Shown: piece after piece, positions 17,885 to 28,016 of the stretch | Layout: every line of letters starts with the position of its first letter | Position numbering within the stretch: position 1 is the stretch's first letter | Source: [Synechococcus] sp. NIES-970 | Lineage (GTDB): Bacteria > Cyanobacteriota > Cyanobacteriia > Cyanobacteriales > MRBY01 | Reading direction: 5' to 3' | Length of the DNA: 64,000 nucleotides | Assembly (NCBI GenBank): GCA_002356215.1 | Contig: AP017959.1 | Span: 2,744,195-2,808,194 of the forward strand | Made by a program: the position numbers and the translations under genes | Notes under the pieces: generated by a model | Seen by the model: the letters and a program-made list of their open reading frames with translations, nothing else | Told to the model about the DNA's origin: nothing | The model's database searches: none

Positions 17885-20800
17885 TTAGACTGTTTCAAGG
17901 GCTGGGGAGGGATGATCCGCTTTATCCTGCCCACCTTTAACCCCTTCGATCAACTGGTGTAGGGTTTGGAGCAGCTCCTGTTCGTTATAGGGCTTAGAAA
18001 AATAAGCTGAAGCCCCTAAATTAAACGCTAATTTGCGATGTTTTTCACTCATTCTTGAGGTCAACATTGTGATCGGTAGGCTCTCATACTCAGCACGAGA
18101 ACGTAAATCAGACAGAACACCATAGCCATCGAGGCGGGGCATTTCAATATCACAGATGATTGCTTCAACCTCTAGGCCCCCGAGTAGTTTGTCGATCGCC
18201 TCTTGACCATCCTTAGCCTGTTCCACCTGGTAGCCTGCCTTTTCGAGGGTCAGGGCTAAATAACGCCGCACATTGATCGAATCATCAATGATCAAGATTG
18301 TGGGTAGTTGTTGCTGGGGCTTGATAACTGCCTGGACAGTGGCCTCGGGTTGACTCAGCTCCCGCAGTTTCGCAGAGACAGCATCTTGACGCTCCTGTAA
18401 AATAGCTCCTGTTTGTTGTATGTGGATCCATTCCAGTAATTTGAACGGATCAACCAGAGGAATCACACGACCATCCCCCATAATGCAAGCACTCGTAAAG
18501 CCAGGCGGGAGGGGAATTGGGCTTTGAACCGGCGCAATGGAGATCTCCTGTTCACCCCAAAAGCGATCAATGTGCAAACTGCGGACAGCTTGTCCATGGC
18601 CGACAATGAGAGCCGTGGGTTGACTAATCGTTGCTGTTCCTTCCATCTCAAAAGGCCGACTGTGATGATTAAATTGGAGCCATTTTTCGGCGCGGATTAG
18701 CTCAACGGCCTGGCCCTCCCAAACGAAAAATTCTTGGTCATTCCGATTGGTGAGATCTTCAGGCCGAATGCTGATCATGGCTCGAATACTGTCGATCGGA
18801 ATCGCCATTACCCGGTGGGCCGTTTCCACAATCATGACCCGCAGAATGGATACAGATAGGGGAATCTCAATCGTAAAGGTGGTACCGTGACCCAATTGTG
18901 TGTCGACGCGAATTTCACCCCGCAGATCTTTTAGGTTGGTTTTTACCACATCCATCCCAACGCCACGGCCCGATAACTCACTGACACGCTCAGCGGTACT
19001 AAAGCCTGGTTCGAAGATCATATTGAAGAGATCAACATCACGCATTTGCTGAATATCGTGCTCGGGAATCCCCAGTTTGCGCAGACGAATCCGAATTTTG
19101 TTGGGGTCAATCCCGCCGCCATCGTCTTGGATGGTGATGATGGTTTGATTCCCCCGGTGCATCGCTCTGAGAATAATGTTTCCTTCAATGGGCTTGCCAT
19201 TGATCAAACGTGTTTCTGGGTCTTCGATACCGTGATCGAAAGCATTGCGTAGGAGATGATTAAGCGGATCGGTGAGAGCTTCGAGGGCGACTCGGTCGAT
19301 GAGGGTTGTTTCGCCTTCGATTTTGAGGTTAACTTTTTTGCCATACTGCATGGACAAGTCGCGCATAACCCGGGGGAAGCGGTTCACAATGGTGCTAAAC
19401 GGGCGCATCTGGGTACGGGTCATGCCACTTTGGAGGGCGCGGGTGGTGTAGTTCAGATCGTTCGTGGCGGCGTTAATTTCCCGGAGGCTGAGGTCGATGT
19501 CTGCCGCAACTTCTTGGAGTTGCACGATACTTTCCATCTGCTCTTGGGAGAGGACATGGAGATCGCTGTAGCGGTCCATCTCTAAAGAATCAAACTGGTG
19601 CTGGAGGCGATCGCGTTCCGGGGCATCCCCTAAGTTTGTGGCAAAAGGATTATGACCAGACAGATCTGACCCAGGGTCATGGTTTTTATTTTCCCCTTGT
19701 TCAGTCATCAAACCTTCCATAGAAGCCCGGTCATACCAACGGCGCAGCTGGCTATTTGACTGTTCTAATTGGGCCATCCGGCTATTCATGAGTGCGACAA
19801 AGTTACGCATCTGGGACAATCGCAAGTTAATTGCGTTCCGTTCAACGATGAGCTTGCCAAAGAGAGTATTTAATTTCTGGAGCTGTTGTACCGGCACTCG
19901 CACCGTTGATTTAGAAAGGGCGGAAAATTCCTTAGCAGGGTCGGGTAAATGAACCGTTGTCGAATTAAGATCCAAGGCCGGTAGAGGAGGCGTTTCTACC
20001 TCTCGTGGAGGGGTGGGAGGAATGGTGGCAACGGGCTCTTCTTCCCATTGAGGCACGGTGTCTTTAGCAATAGAGAGGTCTGTCTGCTGTAAATTTGGGT
20101 GATCTTTTTCGGTTGCTGCCTGTTCTGTTGCGAGGAATGGCGATTCAGCAAAGGAAAGTGCCTCAAGGGAAAAATCCTTTAGATCAATATCATCCAAAGA
20201 AATGTCATCGAGGCTCATCACCTCTGGGATTTCTACTGCGGGAGAGACATTTTCTGCGAATATCGGTTCTGGGGAGACATCCTCAGCTTGGCTTTGGGGT
20301 TGCACCTCAGGCAAAGGGGGAACATCCCCTTTAGCAATGACCTCTGGATGAGGGAGAGCGGGAGAATCCTCTTCCTGGATAGTAAAGGAGACGGCAGTAC
20401 GGTTTGGGGATTTGCTAGGTTCTTCTAAGGTTTGATCAGCTTCATGATGGTCTAGGATTGACTGCTGCATGGCGATCGCCACATCCTCAAGGGCGATATT
20501 GTCTAGAAGATCCTGTCCGAGGAAGTCTTCCGTCAACATCAGCTGCTGGTTCACCTGACTGAAAGCCTTTCTGGCCCGTTCCAAGCTGAGACGACCGAGA
20601 TGGTTAGCAATAAAAGCATTGGTGAGTTCTTGATTGGCAATGACCATCGCTTCTCTCACTTGGGCCACATTTGGTGGTCCTGCTTGGATCTCGGGTGGGT
20701 GATCTGGGTCTAGGGACGATTGGATCACCATTTCTTGATTTTGGTCTTGCTCCGGCGACATTTCTAGCGCTTCCACTGGCCCGCTTTCAGGGGGATTTTC

Positions 20801-21925
20801 CGCAACGAAATTACCACTACCAAAGTCCCCTACCAATTCCCGTAGGGATGCTTCATCGGCATTTTCTAGCCAAGCCAAACTTGGATCATCTGGTTCCGGC
20901 CAGTTTATTAGTTCCGTGGCTATTTCTTCTTTCTCTAGGGAAAGTGATGGGGCGATCGCCTCTAACCGATCATCAGCGGCGATTATCCTAGTCATCTCTT
21001 CCTGGCTAACGTCAAATTCCCCTTGCTCAATTTCTAAAGGTGCCGTCTGTTCTGGTGATTCAGATACCTTAATCCTCACCTGCTTTCCTGGCGCTGGCGA
21101 AACCGACTCTGATTTTGGCTTTGATTCTTCCATTGGGTGTGACTTTTGTCGCCAGCCCGGATTGATCGGCACATGGTCCGGCAGGTGGGAAAGACGACCA
21201 ATCGTAACCAGAGCCTGGGTGCGTCGCCAAGTGGAAAGGGCTTCCTCTGCGTAATCTTTAAGATGTTCCGGCGCAATCATAGGTAGATTTTCAATAACCC
21301 CCTGACAGAGGTTCATAAAAATCTCCAATTCACTCATGCGGCCAAAATCAGTCAACTGCTCCGCCATCGCGATGAGTTCTGGCCCGATATCGTCAGGAGC
21401 AAGGCTGGCTAATTGTTGATCAAAATAATCTAAGCTTTCTTCTACTCCACCCGCGAAGATAATCATTGAAATATCAACATCTTCTTCCTGGGCTAATAGA
21501 GCATTTTCATCTTCTTCCCTAAGATCCCCGAGATCTTGACGGAGATAATCAAAGATAGGATCAATCTTCTGGGCCATCCATTCATCAGTAATCTTCTTTC
21601 CCTGCCGATGGAGATTCGTTACCACCCGCAGGGCGTCAACACTTTTCAGCAAAAGTGTTTCAACACGGCTCGTGACCAATTTCGGATCCTGTCGCACCCG
21701 CAAAATTTTGAAATAATCCTCCATGCGGTGGGCGATCTTACTGAGAGGTTTAAAGCCCATCATGGCGGCTCCCCCCTTAACGGAATGGGCCGCCCGCATT
21801 GCTGCATCCATTTTGCCGATATCGAGTCCGGAAGCCGCTAGCTCCAGCAAAATAGCTTCGATGTTATCGAAATACTCTTCTACTTCTTCCAAAAAATTAA
21901 GACGTACCTGTTGCTCTGTATCCAT
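17885..21925 (-). CDS. pilL: CheA-type hybrid histidine kinase with receiver (PilL/PixL type)
   Basis: 1346 residues. Order: Hpt domain with phosphorylatable His47 (AAHSVKGGAAMMG), a second helical region, a long acidic/Pro-rich linker (about 265-650), dimerisation helices (about 670-760), HATPase (from about 890: DPLNHLLRNAFDHGIEDP, DDGGGIDP, GRGVGMDVVKT), CheW-like domain (about 1045-1190) and C-terminal REC (about 1208-1325; DDS, CDIEMPRLDG, Lys in SKPY). It would autophosphorylate from a ternary MCP/CheW complex and pass phosphate to its own REC and the CheY proteins. Last gene of the first chemosensory operon, 267 bases after the MCP gene. Confidence 0.9.
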   Translation of the reverse strand: MDTEQQVRLNFLEEVEEYFDNIEAILLELAASGLDIGKMDAAMRAAHSVKGGAAMMGFKPLSKIAHRMEDYFKILRVRQDPKLVTSRVETLLLKSVDALRVVTNLHRQGKKITDEWMAQKIDPIFDYLRQDLGDLREEDENALLAQEEDVDISMIIFAGGVEESLDYFDQQLASLAPDDIGPELIAMAEQLTDFGRMSELEIFMNLCQGVIENLPMIAPEHLKDYAEEALSTWRRTQALVTIGRLSHLPDHVPINPGWRQKSHPMEESKPKSESVSPAPGKQVRIKVSESPEQTAPLEIEQGEFDVSQEEMTRIIAADDRLEAIAPSLSLEKEEIATELINWPEPDDPSLAWLENADEASLRELVGDFGSGNFVAENPPESGPVEALEMSPEQDQNQEMVIQSSLDPDHPPEIQAGPPNVAQVREAMVIANQELTNAFIANHLGRLSLERARKAFSQVNQQLMLTEDFLGQDLLDNIALEDVAIAMQQSILDHHEADQTLEEPSKSPNRTAVSFTIQEEDSPALPHPEVIAKGDVPPLPEVQPQSQAEDVSPEPIFAENVSPAVEIPEVMSLDDISLDDIDLKDFSLEALSFAESPFLATEQAATEKDHPNLQQTDLSIAKDTVPQWEEEPVATIPPTPPREVETPPLPALDLNSTTVHLPDPAKEFSALSKSTVRVPVQQLQKLNTLFGKLIVERNAINLRLSQMRNFVALMNSRMAQLEQSNSQLRRWYDRASMEGLMTEQGENKNHDPGSDLSGHNPFATNLGDAPERDRLQHQFDSLEMDRYSDLHVLSQEQMESIVQLQEVAADIDLSLREINAATNDLNYTTRALQSGMTRTQMRPFSTIVNRFPRVMRDLSMQYGKKVNLKIEGETTLIDRVALEALTDPLNHLLRNAFDHGIEDPETRLINGKPIEGNIILRAMHRGNQTIITIQDDGGGIDPNKIRIRLRKLGIPEHDIQQMRDVDLFNMIFEPGFSTAERVSELSGRGVGMDVVKTNLKDLRGEIRVDTQLGHGTTFTIEIPLSVSILRVMIVETAHRVMAIPIDSIRAMISIRPEDLTNRNDQEFFVWEGQAVELIRAEKWLQFNHHSRPFEMEGTATISQPTALIVGHGQAVRSLHIDRFWGEQEISIAPVQSPIPLPPGFTSACIMGDGRVIPLVDPFKLLEWIHIQQTGAILQERQDAVSAKLRELSQPEATVQAVIKPQQQLPTILIIDDSINVRRYLALTLEKAGYQVEQAKDGQEAIDKLLGGLEVEAIICDIEMPRLDGYGVLSDLRSRAEYESLPITMLTSRMSEKHRKLAFNLGASAYFSKPYNEQELLQTLHQLIEGVKGGQDKADHPSPALETV

Positions 21926-22192
21926 GGCTCGAAATCTCAGTAGGGCTTTATGATGTCAAAATGATCGGCAAAAGAACTTGGGGTTCAGTCAAGATTGCCG
22001 AATCTCTCCAGACCAGTGAAAAACATTTACATGTTCAAAAATTCTTAAAACAAGATGGCTGGCGGCATAAGCAGGACACTTTCATAGAAACAGAACCTTA
22101 GTTTTATATTTGCTGCCAAACTGCCTAGGGCCATTGCCGCCCATATGTTGAGGAAGAGGGACTTCAAGAAAAAGCCCCCGACTTGCCAGAAT

Positions 22193-24661
22193 TTAGACCT
22201 TGAACTGTTCTACAGATGCTTTTAGTTTTTGAGCAACCTCTGCAGTAGAGTGCATTGCTTCAGCCACTTCACGGGAAGACGAAGAACGCAACTCCGATGC
22301 AAATGCCATTTGGTTCATTACTTTCGTAACGCCCTGGGCGGTTTCTGCCTGGGCCGTTGTACTGGCCGAAATAGACTGCATCAACTGGTCAATTTCTTGA
22401 GAACGCTCTAGTACCTCTGCCAGACGTTCTTTTGTTGTTTCCACAAGGTTGGTACTGTCGACCACCTGGGCTGTACCTGTTTCCATGGCTGCCACAAGTT
22501 CTTGGGTTTCTGATTGAATGCTCGTGACAATCTTGCTGATTTCTTTTGTTGCAGCGGCTGACTGTTCAGCGAGGGCCCCCACCTGTTCTGCAACCGCCGT
22601 GAAGCCTTGACCTAGTTCTCCAGCCCGCGCGGCTTCAACACTGGCATTAATCGAGAGGAGGTTTGTTTTTAGGGCTAATTCATCAATCAAGGCAACCACC
22701 TGGGAAATCTTTTGGGCAGACTCCCCTAAGCGCTTCATTTTTTTCGCGGTATCGCCAATGGTCGCCCGCAGACCTTGAATACTTTCTACCGTCTGGTTCA
22801 TCACTTGGTTACCTGCTTGAACCGTGGTAAATGCAGTGTTTGAGATCGCGGAAGCTTGAATCGCGTTTTTGGCCACCTCTTCGATGGACTGGGACATGGA
22901 TTTGACCGAGTCTAGGGATTTTTGCACCTCAAGGGCTTCATGAATCGCCTCCTCTGCGAGGGAGCGGATCGCCGCTTCATTTTCGGTGAGGGAGCCGGTC
23001 ACTTGTCCCGAAGACTTTTTAACTTCTTTTGCAATGTCATGGAGATTTTCAATAACAGCATTGAATAGGTCAGCAACGATCCCGACTTCCCCAGCCATTA
23101 ACTGAGCACGAACGGTGAGGTCTCCATCAACGGCACCTTCAATGTTCGACATGAGACTTTCAACTTCACTTTCTAGTTCTTCGCGTCGTTGTTGTTGTTC
23201 TTCGGCAATGATTTTTTGTTCTTTAATTAATTGGTTGACCTTCGTCAGGAGGTTGTTAAAGCTATAACCAAGGGTCAAGGTTTCGATGGTGCCCTGTTCT
23301 TCGGCCACAACGTCTAGATTACCGGCTGCCACTTGCTCTGCAGTAACGGATAGGGAAGCGAGCGGCTTGGATAGCTGTCGAGCCAAAAGGATGAGAATGC
23401 CCACTGCAGCTCCACCCAGAACTAGGCCAGTCGCACTAAACACTTTAAGGAGGTCACGACCTGCGGTGTTGATCTCTTCGGCGTTCATGGAGGCGATCGC
23501 CACCCAAGGGACGTTGGGGATGGTAGAAATACTAAAATCTTTATCTCCGAGCTCAAATGTGACTTCAATGAATTTCCCTGTAGTAGACTCAAAACTTTCT
23601 ACTTCCACTCTATGAATCTCGGGATATTTGTTTTCTAATGTTGTCTTGATTGCTTCATCGGACTGGCTACCATCTTCCACCACAGCATTCATATCCCGCG
23701 CCATTTGGAGAATGTTCTCTCCCCCGACCACTGAGTCAAGTTCTGCCGTTAGTTCTGCTTCACTGAGGCCCGAATCCGTCGGCTGAATCGTATCAAGAAC
23801 AGTCCCCGCATCTGGGTCAATGAGCTGAACCCGTTGGCTTTTATATAGATCTTTTTCGATGAAATCCCGCACCCTGTCATGGAGAGTTGCAGAGCTAACT
23901 TTGACTTCGACTATCCCTAGAAACTCTTCCGTGCCTGGTGCAAGAATAGAACGGGCAATCCCTAAGCGTTTCTCACCAGTAGCTTCGTCTAGCACGGTTT
24001 CTTCCACTGCCACCCCATTTGCTTGGGCGTCTTGCCACCAGTCTTCTGCCGAATGGACAAAAGTATCAGGTTGCGTATCAGAGGCAACATTAAACCCATA
24101 GCGATTGGTCACCAGGAGAGATTGAAGACCTGATTGTGCAGAGATGTTTTTGAGGTAATTGTTGAGGTTGGTATTAGGTTGCAAAAATCGAGTCGCACTA
24201 AACTGAGCTTCTAAACGATCCTGTGGTAACTGCGTGAGCTTTTGCTCGGCGACAACGGCCTCACTACTGCGCAAGGCTTGGGTAATCTGGGGATCCACAG
24301 CCAGTAAACCAGGCACTTTCATCAGGTCATTCACAAAGTTTGCTGTTGCCTCAGAAGCCAAGAAAGAATCTTCCTGGAGAAGATTGATCACGTCTGCCTT
24401 TGCTTTGTCTGATACAACTTTGTACCCAATGGCCGATGCCAGGATTAGGGGAGTTAAGACCGTAGGCATAACCGTGACTAGCAGACGCCGACTCAAGGGG
24501 CCTGCCTGACGCCGCTTTTTCGCTGGGCTGCCGCCAGGGCTATGCTTGCCAAAAAATCCTTGGGCAGATTCAGTCTTTTTTGCCGCTGGCCCCTCAGAGG
24601 CTAAGCTTGTATCTTCAAACCGTAGGCCGGCATCATTGGGAAAATTTTCTGCAATAGTCAT
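22193..24661 (-). CDS. pilJ: Membrane methyl-accepting chemotaxis protein, PilJ-like
   Basis: 822 residues. A basic cytoplasmic N-terminus (about 1-59) precedes TM1 (about 60-82), a large periplasmic sensor resembling dCache (about 85-405), TM2 (about 408-430), HAMP (about 430-480), a second HAMP-like stretch and the MCP signalling hairpin (about 560-820) with the conserved tip region LIDELALKTNLLSINASVEAARAGE. The periplasmic domain, not GAF domains, would bind the signal. Same operon as CheW (upstream) and CheA (downstream). PilJ in Synechocystis is needed for pilus assembly and motility; the same role here is inferred. Confidence 0.88.
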   Translation of the reverse strand: MTIAENFPNDAGLRFEDTSLASEGPAAKKTESAQGFFGKHSPGGSPAKKRRQAGPLSRRLLVTVMPTVLTPLILASAIGYKVVSDKAKADVINLLQEDSFLASEATANFVNDLMKVPGLLAVDPQITQALRSSEAVVAEQKLTQLPQDRLEAQFSATRFLQPNTNLNNYLKNISAQSGLQSLLVTNRYGFNVASDTQPDTFVHSAEDWWQDAQANGVAVEETVLDEATGEKRLGIARSILAPGTEEFLGIVEVKVSSATLHDRVRDFIEKDLYKSQRVQLIDPDAGTVLDTIQPTDSGLSEAELTAELDSVVGGENILQMARDMNAVVEDGSQSDEAIKTTLENKYPEIHRVEVESFESTTGKFIEVTFELGDKDFSISTIPNVPWVAIASMNAEEINTAGRDLLKVFSATGLVLGGAAVGILILLARQLSKPLASLSVTAEQVAAGNLDVVAEEQGTIETLTLGYSFNNLLTKVNQLIKEQKIIAEEQQQRREELESEVESLMSNIEGAVDGDLTVRAQLMAGEVGIVADLFNAVIENLHDIAKEVKKSSGQVTGSLTENEAAIRSLAEEAIHEALEVQKSLDSVKSMSQSIEEVAKNAIQASAISNTAFTTVQAGNQVMNQTVESIQGLRATIGDTAKKMKRLGESAQKISQVVALIDELALKTNLLSINASVEAARAGELGQGFTAVAEQVGALAEQSAAATKEISKIVTSIQSETQELVAAMETGTAQVVDSTNLVETTKERLAEVLERSQEIDQLMQSISASTTAQAETAQGVTKVMNQMAFASELRSSSSREVAEAMHSTAEVAQKLKASVEQFKV

Positions 24662-24835
24662 GGTTCTGGCATCCTAATAAAGTTACGGAATGGATCGGCA
24701 AGCGCAAATTAAAAAGACAAATGGCGTCACTGAACCAGTGTTTGTCACACGATTCAGCGATAGGGGTAGCGTCAAAATCGACGCATACCCAGTGAACTTA
24801 TGGGGTTTAAAAAACGATGAAAATATTTAAAGATC

Positions 24836-24865
24836 CCTCATCCTCCTAAATCCGGAGGAATGAGG
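24836..24865 (-). other. RNA hairpin in the cheW-MCP gap
   Basis: CCTCATCCTCC (24836-24846) can pair with GGAGGAATGAGG (24854-24865) with one bulge and a 7-base loop. It begins 7 bases after the cheW stop codon in the direction of transcription and is followed by GATCTTTAAATATTTTC. It could act as a partial terminator or an mRNA stability element that tunes MCP level against CheW. Confidence 0.55.
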
Positions 24866-24871
24866 AACGGA

Positions 24872-25480
24872 TTAACTGCTCACGGCATACCCGGGCATAG
24901 CAAGGATTTTGGCAGTGGCGATCGCCTGGACATCTAATACAGGGATACTCTGCCCATCTTGAACAAAACATCCCTTCAGATAAGGAGTCAATTCCTCACT
25001 AAACTCTTCAATAGGAGAAGCGATCTCCTCAGCATTCAGACGAATGACCCCTTGAATTGCATGCACCACTAATCCCAACAAACTGGTATCTTCATCGGTT
25101 TGGTTCAGATAGACGTCTTGGGCCTGGCTGATGGCAGATTGCCGCACTGTGACCACAGGATAGTATTGCCGGTTAGCCGTTGTGGCCGGCAGTTGCAGCA
25201 TCTGTGCTAGATCAACCACGAAAAAGACTTGATTGCGGGAGTTCATAAAACCAACCACACAGTCTGGCATGTTCGGGATCGGCGTGACGAGGCGCGTCGG
25301 TACCCTGAGGGCTTCATGAACATACTCCAACGAAATCAAACCAGACTGCTGCGGAGAGAATTCAAACTTTAGATAGCGATCGCCCGTTTTCTCTTCCGGC
25401 TGAAAAAGCTGCGGTAAAAGTCGCTGTAGCCTTACTGTCGTCGAAGCAAGATCAGTGGCTATCGGTGTAGTGCCGCCCAT
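24872..25480 (-). CDS. pilI: CheW-like coupling protein (PilI type)
   Basis: 202 residues from ATG 25480 (MGGTTPIATDLASTTVRL), which leaves 4 bases after the preceding cheY stop. A start at 25531 would overlap cheY by 47 bases and is less likely. The CheW fold is visible in LKFEFSPQQSGLISLEYVHEAL, TPIPNMPDCVVGFMNSRNQVFFVVDLAQML and GLVVHAIQGVIRL. It is longer than E. coli CheW (167) because of an N-terminal extension. It would link the MCP to the CheA-type kinase. Confidence 0.85.
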   Translation of the reverse strand: MGGTTPIATDLASTTVRLQRLLPQLFQPEEKTGDRYLKFEFSPQQSGLISLEYVHEALRVPTRLVTPIPNMPDCVVGFMNSRNQVFFVVDLAQMLQLPATTANRQYYPVVTVRQSAISQAQDVYLNQTDEDTSLLGLVVHAIQGVIRLNAEEIASPIEEFSEELTPYLKGCFVQDGQSIPVLDVQAIATAKILAMPGYAVSS

Positions 25481-25484
25481 GGGT

Positions 25485-25847
25485 TTAGCCTGCCACAGAT
25501 TTGATGGCCTCGAGTAAATCGGCTTTCTCACAAGGTTTTGTGAGATAAATATTTACTCCTTGTTTAATTGCCCAATTGCGGTCCATCTTGCCATCTTTTG
25601 TGGTGCAGGCAATGATCGGGATATTGGCCGTAGTATCATCCTTTTTCAACTTGCGGCACATATCCAAACCACTCATGTCCGGCATCACCAGATCAGTGAC
25701 AATCACATCGGGCTTTTGTGTCCCAATCTTTTCTAACGCATCTGCAGCACTAACTGCCGTCATCACCTGGTGACCACCCTGGGAAACATAATTACTGAGC
25801 AACTGCAGCTCAGTGGGCAAATCATCGATTACGAGTACTTTACTCAT
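25485..25847 (-). CDS. CheY-like response regulator, second of a tandem pair (PilH-like)
   Basis: 120 residues from ATG 25847, a single receiver domain: acidic pair DD (VLVIDDLPTELQLL), phospho-acceptor Asp in VIVTDLVMPDMSGLDMC, switch Thr in IIACTTKDG and Lys in YLTKPCEKADLL. No output domain, so it must act by protein contact, probably with pilus motor components as PilH does. It is closely similar to the CheY encoded just upstream (25901-26272), a clear tandem duplication. The 53-base gap shows no obvious terminator. Confidence 0.9.
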   Translation of the reverse strand: MSKVLVIDDLPTELQLLSNYVSQGGHQVMTAVSAADALEKIGTQKPDVIVTDLVMPDMSGLDMCRKLKKDDTTANIPIIACTTKDGKMDRNWAIKQGVNIYLTKPCEKADLLEAIKSVAG

Positions 25848-25900
25848 GGTTTTAATCCTTTGGGTAAAAATCAAACAAGAAGCTTTTAAAAAACAAAAAA

Positions 25901-26272
25901 CTAAGCCATCAGTAGAACAACAGAGGCCACTGCATCCAGTAGCTGCTGTTGATCGCAGGGCTTAACAAGATAGACAGAAATACCCTGACGCTTGGCCCAT
26001 TCCTGATCTACCTGACGACTTTTTGTCGTACAAGCAATCACAGGAATCTTTGCTGTTTCTGGGTTTTTCTTGAGCTTACGACACAATTCCAAACCACTCA
26101 TGTCTGGCATTACTAAATCTGTGACAATCACATCTGGAATTTTCTCGGCAACCTTTTGGAGGGCTTCTTCACCACTGCCTGCACCGATCACCTGATGACC
26201 TCCCTGAATCAGATAAGTGCTGATGAGTTGCAATTCAGACTGAATATCATCGACAACCAATACTGTACTCAT
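25901..26272 (-). CDS. pilH: CheY-like response regulator, first of a tandem pair
   Basis: 123 residues, receiver domain only: VLVVDDIQSELQLI, phospho-acceptor Asp in VIVTDLVMPDMSGLELC, IACTTKSRQ and YLVKPCDQQQLL. The block PDVIVTDLVMPDMSGL is identical in the neighbouring CheY. A short hydrophobic C-terminus (SVVLLMA) distinguishes it. It follows the PATAN-REC gene by 74 bases on the same strand. Confidence 0.9.
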   Translation of the reverse strand: MSTVLVVDDIQSELQLISTYLIQGGHQVIGAGSGEEALQKVAEKIPDVIVTDLVMPDMSGLELCRKLKKNPETAKIPVIACTTKSRQVDQEWAKRQGISVYLVKPCDQQQLLDAVASVVLLMA

Positions 26273-26346
26273 TGCATTAATTCCTTACGACTTATAAACC
26301 GTTTAATTTCATTCAGAAAGAGAAAGAATTGAACTTAACCAGTCAA

Positions 26347-27567
26347 CTATTTCACATATTTTTCAACGATAGACAGCAGACTTCCCCGAGTAAAAGGCTT
26401 AGTCAAATAGTCTGAAGCCCCTACCAATTTAGCCCGTGCTTTATCCACAAACCCAGTTCGTCCGGTGACCATTACAATCGGCGTTTCTCTTAAGGCCACA
26501 CTATTTTTTAGAAGACTACAAAGTTTATAGCCATTGATCTCCGGCATTGTAATATCCATGAGGATTAGATCCGGCTTTAAACGAAATAAAATAGAAGCTG
26601 CTTTAATTGGATCTTCAATTTTTGTAACTTCATATTCATCCGCATCTAAAAAACGGTGCATTTCGTTCAAGATAGTTGGACTATCATCAACACAAGCGAT
26701 TTTGTAAACTTTGGTCGGCCGTACCCGAGTTTGAACGGGTGCTTGCTTGACCACCTGTGGGACAGTCGGCAAGTGGTTGAAGGGTTCTTTTGGTGCCCCT
26801 AAAAACACGTTCCCTTTTTGGACATAGGGATAAAGTAGTTTGGCTACCACCATTTCATCCTGATTGAGTAACAAAGCAATCTCTCGAATGCTAAAGCCAC
26901 GCAGGATTTTTTTGAGCTTTTCTAAAGCAGGTGAGATTGAGGTATTGGCAGATTGCTCATGGGAAAAAAGATAGGGCCTCTCATAGGGAGACTTAATCAG
27001 CTCGTTGACCTCCTGCCAAGCTTCAGTGCGCTGCTTAAAATGTTGAATAATTTGCTCTAGGTTTAAATTGATCTCCAGTTCAGGATCCCAAGGGAGCTGG
27101 AAATCTGCTTGAACCCACTGGTAATGGGCTTCCATTAACCATAAAAAAGATTCGATCGCCTCCTTGGTTAAATTTTCTAAAAGACGGGTCATTTGGATGA
27201 GATTTAAATGACCTTCTTGGCGGTACCAATCCATCGCACGACTCATAACATGGATGGGCTTGAGATTATCAGCGGCTTCAAGTACCACTGTATTCGCTTG
27301 AGGAAGCATCTTTAAGGCTGCAGGAGATGCTTTTAATCCAAGGCAATGAAAATGATAATCAAAGGACTGTAATGATTGAACAGAGCTGTAAGCGTAGGTA
27401 ATACCGCCATTTTTGAAGTATATCTGCCAACCGATACCGTCATGAAAAGCATTGACATAGCCGCTGCCTGAGGTGCTGGCAACCTGTCGTAGGATTTCCT
27501 GTGGATTTCCTACTAACTGATACTCTGCCAAACTATTTTCTGTGTTAATTTTTTGCTTAGTAGACAT
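26347..27567 (-). CDS. pilG: PATAN-REC response regulator (PilG/PatA-like)
   Basis: 406 residues. The N-terminal about 270 residues form the PATAN/DUF4388-type region (LRQVASTSGSGYVNAFHDGIGWQIYFKNGGITYAYSS pattern at the start). A receiver domain begins at about 286 (CVDDSPTILNEMHRFL), with phospho-acceptor Asp in LILMDITMPEINGYKLC and Lys in YLTKPFTRGSLL. PATAN regulators in Synechocystis control the direction and activity of pilus-based motility. First gene of the operon; its leader is the AT-rich gap that starts at 27568. Confidence 0.87.
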   Translation of the reverse strand: MSTKQKINTENSLAEYQLVGNPQEILRQVASTSGSGYVNAFHDGIGWQIYFKNGGITYAYSSVQSLQSFDYHFHCLGLKASPAALKMLPQANTVVLEAADNLKPIHVMSRAMDWYRQEGHLNLIQMTRLLENLTKEAIESFLWLMEAHYQWVQADFQLPWDPELEINLNLEQIIQHFKQRTEAWQEVNELIKSPYERPYLFSHEQSANTSISPALEKLKKILRGFSIREIALLLNQDEMVVAKLLYPYVQKGNVFLGAPKEPFNHLPTVPQVVKQAPVQTRVRPTKVYKIACVDDSPTILNEMHRFLDADEYEVTKIEDPIKAASILFRLKPDLILMDITMPEINGYKLCSLLKNSVALRETPIVMVTGRTGFVDKARAKLVGASDYLTKPFTRGSLLSIVEKYVK

Positions 27568-27978
27568 ATCAGCTTATCCTTGACCTAGAGCTTAGTGTCA
27601 ATCATTTGAGTTTTTCTAGAAGCCAAGATCCACCAAAACTGCTGAAAATATTTTTTAGGTCAATTTTGAGCGTGAATCCGTATTTAGGCCTACGCCATAT
27701 GGCTTATTTGGAATGATTTAAATTTATCATTTTGCTCATAAAATCAGCTTAAATCGTCATTCATCTAAACCCATGATGAGCAGAGACTACTAGATATATC
27801 AAATTAGATAAACATGGGATATATTTGTAACATATTTTGGGTAGCTAAAAAGTATGTTTAAAAGCTGGTTTTAGTTGATTTGGAAGAATCTAATAGACAT
27901 TTCAGCAAAAACAGTCTAGGTTTGGAGACTTGAATAATCAAAAATTTGCTTTTGACACTGTTTTAGTGTTCTTTAACA

Positions 27979-28016
27979 CAACAAAAAACTCCGTATTTTT
28001 ACGGAGTTTTTTGTTG
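27979..28016. terminator. Perfect intrinsic terminator with no obvious gene
   Basis: A 17-bp arm (27979-27995) is followed by a TTTT loop and a perfectly complementary arm (28000-28016). The core is ACTCCGTA/TACGGAGT, flanked by A6/T6, so it works as a terminator in both directions. No protein gene ends here on either strand. Confidence 0.85.
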
